From Mesorhizobium sp. Root157 (lineage in GTDB: Bacteria; Pseudomonadota; Alphaproteobacteria; Rhizobiales; Rhizobiaceae), in assembly GCF_001427385.1 (NCBI RefSeq), contig NZ_LMGJ01000001.1, forward strand, positions 62,001-126,000: 64,000 nucleotides of DNA. The letters are read 5' to 3'. Under the pieces are notes generated by a model that saw only the letters and a program-made list of their open reading frames with translations, was not told the origin of the DNA and did not search any database. Shown here piece after piece: positions 61,976 through 64,000 of this stretch. Made by a program: the position numbers and the translations under genes. Position 1 is the stretch's first letter. Each line of letters starts with the position of its first letter.

Positions 61976-63292
61976 ATGCAGAATCCCAGCTTCGCTCATC
62001 AACTCGCGGTCTCCAGCGCTCTGCCCCGGCTGTCTGTGGGCATGCCGAACGCGGTGAATATCGGATTTCTAGCTCCGCTCAGCGGCCAGGTCGAGTCATG
62101 GGGCCTACCCGGTTTGCATGGCTGCCGGATCTGGGAGGACTGGCTAAACAAAACCGGCGGATTGTTGATCAACGGGCGACGCTATCCGATCAAGATCGTG
62201 GAATTTGATTGCGGCTACGATGCCGATAAGGCCAAAAAAGGTGCGCGCCAACTGGTAGAACAGCATGACATCAAGCTGCTGATGATGCTGGGCGGAGATA
62301 CGATTGCACAGATACGTGACTATCTGACCCGCCGCAAACTCCTGACTTCAACCTTGCTGCCGAGCGACCTGTCGCCTGATACACCTTACCTGATCGCACC
62401 CAGTGAACTGCACCCGATCTACAACGTGACCGGAGTGGAATGGCTGGCCCAAGCCAAGCCGGAACTGGGGAGCGTCGCAATTTGCAGCCAGGTCGATGAA
62501 CTTGGCCTTCCATCGCTTGCGACTTATCGCGCGGCATTCAAGGCAGCGAACATCGAAATTGCCAAGGAAATTCAGTATGATCCCGGTATGACCGCTGCAG
62601 CGGGGATCGTGCAGCCGATGCTGGATTCGGGCGCCGATATCCTATGCTGGTGCACCAGCTATACGCCGATGGTCCACGCCATGACAGAATATGCCCATGC
62701 GAAGGGCTTCAAGGGCCAGATCATATCCTGCACGCTGGATTATTACGACCAGTTGGTTGCAAGAACATCCATCGAGTTCATGGAAGGTTTTGTATTTCAG
62801 TTCCCGGACTTCGATGATGAAAAACTGACGGAAAAGACGTTTTTCTTCAACCGGCCCAAGGGCTTCTTCGACGAGTACAACCGCCGCTTCCCCGGCACCT
62901 GGACCGCGGTGAGCTGGGAATATGTCGCCATTTTGGATATCTGGCATGCTGCGGTTGAAAAATGCAACAGCGTCAACTCCTTGTCCGTATTGGCGGCAAT
63001 GAAACAGCTTGGACATGTCACCCACGCCTTCGGCCCGGCCCATTGGTGGGGCGAAAGCATGTTCGGGATCGACAACGCGCTGGTCGGAGACTGGCCTGTG
63101 GTGACGCTGAAGAACGGCAAGGCGAAAATTGCTACCTTCGGCTCGATCCCCCGCTGGCTGCAACGCCATGGGGACCTGCTCAAACAGGAAATGTCAAATC
63201 TGGGGCAGCTTTGGGAACAGCGCCTGCGCTCGAGCGGCAATGGAGCAGCCCTGAAAACGCGGACGCCGGAATCAATCTTCCTGCAGAAGTAA
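61976..63292 (+). CDS. HAAT-type ligand-binding protein without signal peptide (AmiC-like candidate sensor)
   Basis: A 438-residue paralogue of the binding protein at 56871-58166, with matching blocks AVNIGFLAPLSGQVESWGLP, HPIYNVTGVEWLAQAKPELG, FKGQIISCTLDYYDQLVART, SWEYVAILDIWHAAVEKCNS and GIDNALVGDWPVVTLKNGKA. Its N-terminus (MQNPSFAHQLAVSSALPRLS) has no signal sequence, and an in-frame TGA at 61943-61945 rules out a hidden one. So it is predicted to be cytoplasmic. It is divergent from tmm and ends overlapping the GntR gene by 21 bases. A sensory role is inferred by analogy with AmiC. Confidence 0.85.
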   Translation: MQNPSFAHQLAVSSALPRLSVGMPNAVNIGFLAPLSGQVESWGLPGLHGCRIWEDWLNKTGGLLINGRRYPIKIVEFDCGYDADKAKKGARQLVEQHDIKLLMMLGGDTIAQIRDYLTRRKLLTSTLLPSDLSPDTPYLIAPSELHPIYNVTGVEWLAQAKPELGSVAICSQVDELGLPSLATYRAAFKAANIEIAKEIQYDPGMTAAAGIVQPMLDSGADILCWCTSYTPMVHAMTEYAHAKGFKGQIISCTLDYYDQLVARTSIEFMEGFVFQFPDFDDEKLTEKTFFFNRPKGFFDEYNRRFPGTWTAVSWEYVAILDIWHAAVEKCNSVNSLSVLAAMKQLGHVTHAFGPAHWWGESMFGIDNALVGDWPVVTLKNGKAKIATFGSIPRWLQRHGDLLKQEMSNLGQLWEQRLRSSGNGAALKTRTPESIFLQK

Positions 63293-64000
63293 CTTCTGCT
63301 CCTCGATCAGGTGCAGTTTGATAAACTCGACGGCTCGCTCGACATCGCGAGAGGCGATCGCGTTGAACAGCGTGTTGTAACGCTGTTGATATTCAAGGAT
63401 ACGCTTGGGGGTCAGGTGCCGGCGAAGCAGCGCGGTGCGAAAGCTGAATCTGCAAGCCTCGATCGCCAGATCGTAACACGATGCCAGCAGGGGGTTGCGC
63501 GTACCTTCCGCAATTTTGCGATAAATTTCCTCTTCGCATTTTACGAAGGCAGCGACATCGGTATGCACGCCCTCGATCTTCGACATGAGTTGTTCCAGTT
63601 CACGCACTTCACGCGTGGTCATATTGATGACGGCGAGGCGCACCATCTCGGGCTCAAGTATACCACGCACCACAAGGTGGTCCAACGGGCTGGTTTCCAA
63701 CGCCACCGAACTATCGCCCCGTCCGTTCGCATCTTCCGAACGATAGGTCACGAAACTGCCGCTGCCAGGCCGCCTTTTGATGACGTTGCGGGTTTCCAAT
63801 ATATCCAGCGCCTCACGCACGGTATTTCGGGCCACCCCCATCTCTGAAGCCAGGGCTCGTTCCGATGGAAGGCGTGTATCCGGCGGATATTCCTCTGATT
63901 TTATTTTCGCAAACAGCCGATCCAGAACGATCTGCACCGTCGCCCCAACCGAGTGGGTGGCGATGATTTGAGATGTTATCTGGTTGATTTCAGCCTTCAT
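63272..64000 (-). CDS. GntR/FadR-type regulator (FCD domain)
   Basis: A 242-residue regulator, with its start ATG at the very edge of the window (64000), so its promoter and any earlier start are not visible. The N-terminal winged helix is EEYPPDTRLPSERALASEMG and VARNTVREALDILETRNVIK. The FCD ligand-binding domain has VRGILEPEMVRLAVINMTTR and the His/Asp metal residues around AFVKCEEEIYRKIAEGTRNP and FNAIASRDVERAVEFIKLHL. It overlaps the sensor-like gene end to end (21 bases). It probably controls tmm or nearby methylamine genes. Confidence 0.88.
   Translation of the reverse strand: MKAEINQITSQIIATHSVGATVQIVLDRLFAKIKSEEYPPDTRLPSERALASEMGVARNTVREALDILETRNVIKRRPGSGSFVTYRSEDANGRGDSSVALETSPLDHLVVRGILEPEMVRLAVINMTTREVRELEQLMSKIEGVHTDVAAFVKCEEEIYRKIAEGTRNPLLASCYDLAIEACRFSFRTALLRRHLTPKRILEYQQRYNTLFNAIASRDVERAVEFIKLHLIEEQKLLLQED

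Noticed and set aside
1..64000. CRISPR array, prophage or integrative element
   Set aside because: No regularly spaced direct repeats, integrase, or phage structural genes were seen; only short palindromic repeats and one MITE-like element are present.

Overview
The window reads as a chromosomal segment of a high-GC alphaproteobacterium of the Hyphomicrobiales (Rhizobiales), most likely a Mesorhizobium- or Aminobacter-like member of the Phyllobacteriaceae. The evidence is the gene set: GcrA, Shemin-type HemA, a two-domain dCTP deaminase, a bacterial transglutaminase-like cysteine peptidase, DUF1402, ApaG and a SAM-II riboswitch in front of metZ, plus typical rhizobial palindromic intergenic repeats. 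The genus is an inference. No rRNA, CRISPR array, phage or intact transposase is visible. Two tRNA genes are present (Gly-CCC and Arg-CCG).

Positions 1-38,000 are mostly housekeeping and core accessory genes. In order they are: the end of a UPF0280 gene with AA_synth and MarR genes; a DadA-like dehydrogenase; galE; hemA; an aminotransferase; mscL; a very large SSS-PAS-histidine kinase-receiver protein with a NarL-type regulator; DUF952-pyrD; a MATE exporter; tRNA-Gly; a polar amino acid binding protein; dCTP deaminase; SAM-II-metZ; apaG; hslO; argF-argD; gcrA; a membrane glycosyltransferase whose stop codon coincides with the end of a 206-bp MITE-like element; ppk2 facing phoR-phoU; a DUF892 protein; a MarR-controlled small cluster ending in a decayed gene; tRNA-Arg; DUF1402; a cysteine peptidase; phaZ; and an RlpA-like protein.

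Positions 38,031-64,000 are a methylated-amine and C1 island, read almost entirely on the minus strand. Three transcription units can be proposed from spacing and terminators. (1) 61,824 to 54,919: tmm (trimethylamine monooxygenase), livG, livF, an unrecognised helical protein, a Tat-exported substrate-binding protein, livH and livM, closed by a terminator. (2) 54,621 to 49,185: serine-cycle genes sgaA, mcl, mtkA, mtkB and hprA, closed by a terminator. (3) 48,884 to 39,269: the complete N-methylglutamate pathway, mgsABC-gmaS-mgdABCD, followed by a LysR/ModE-like regulator with a periplasmic-binding-protein-like domain.

As inferred, Tmm oxidises trimethylamine to TMAO. Methylamine, whether released by demethylation steps not in this window or taken up directly, is converted by GmaS, Mgs and Mgd to glutamate plus a C1 unit. 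The serine-cycle genes could assimilate part of that carbon.

The most novel part is the right edge. A second copy of the substrate-binding protein, lacking any signal peptide, is transcribed divergently from tmm and overlaps at its 3' end with a GntR/FadR-type regulator. This suggests a cytoplasmic ligand sensor derived from a transporter binding protein, analogous to AmiC, for methylated amines.
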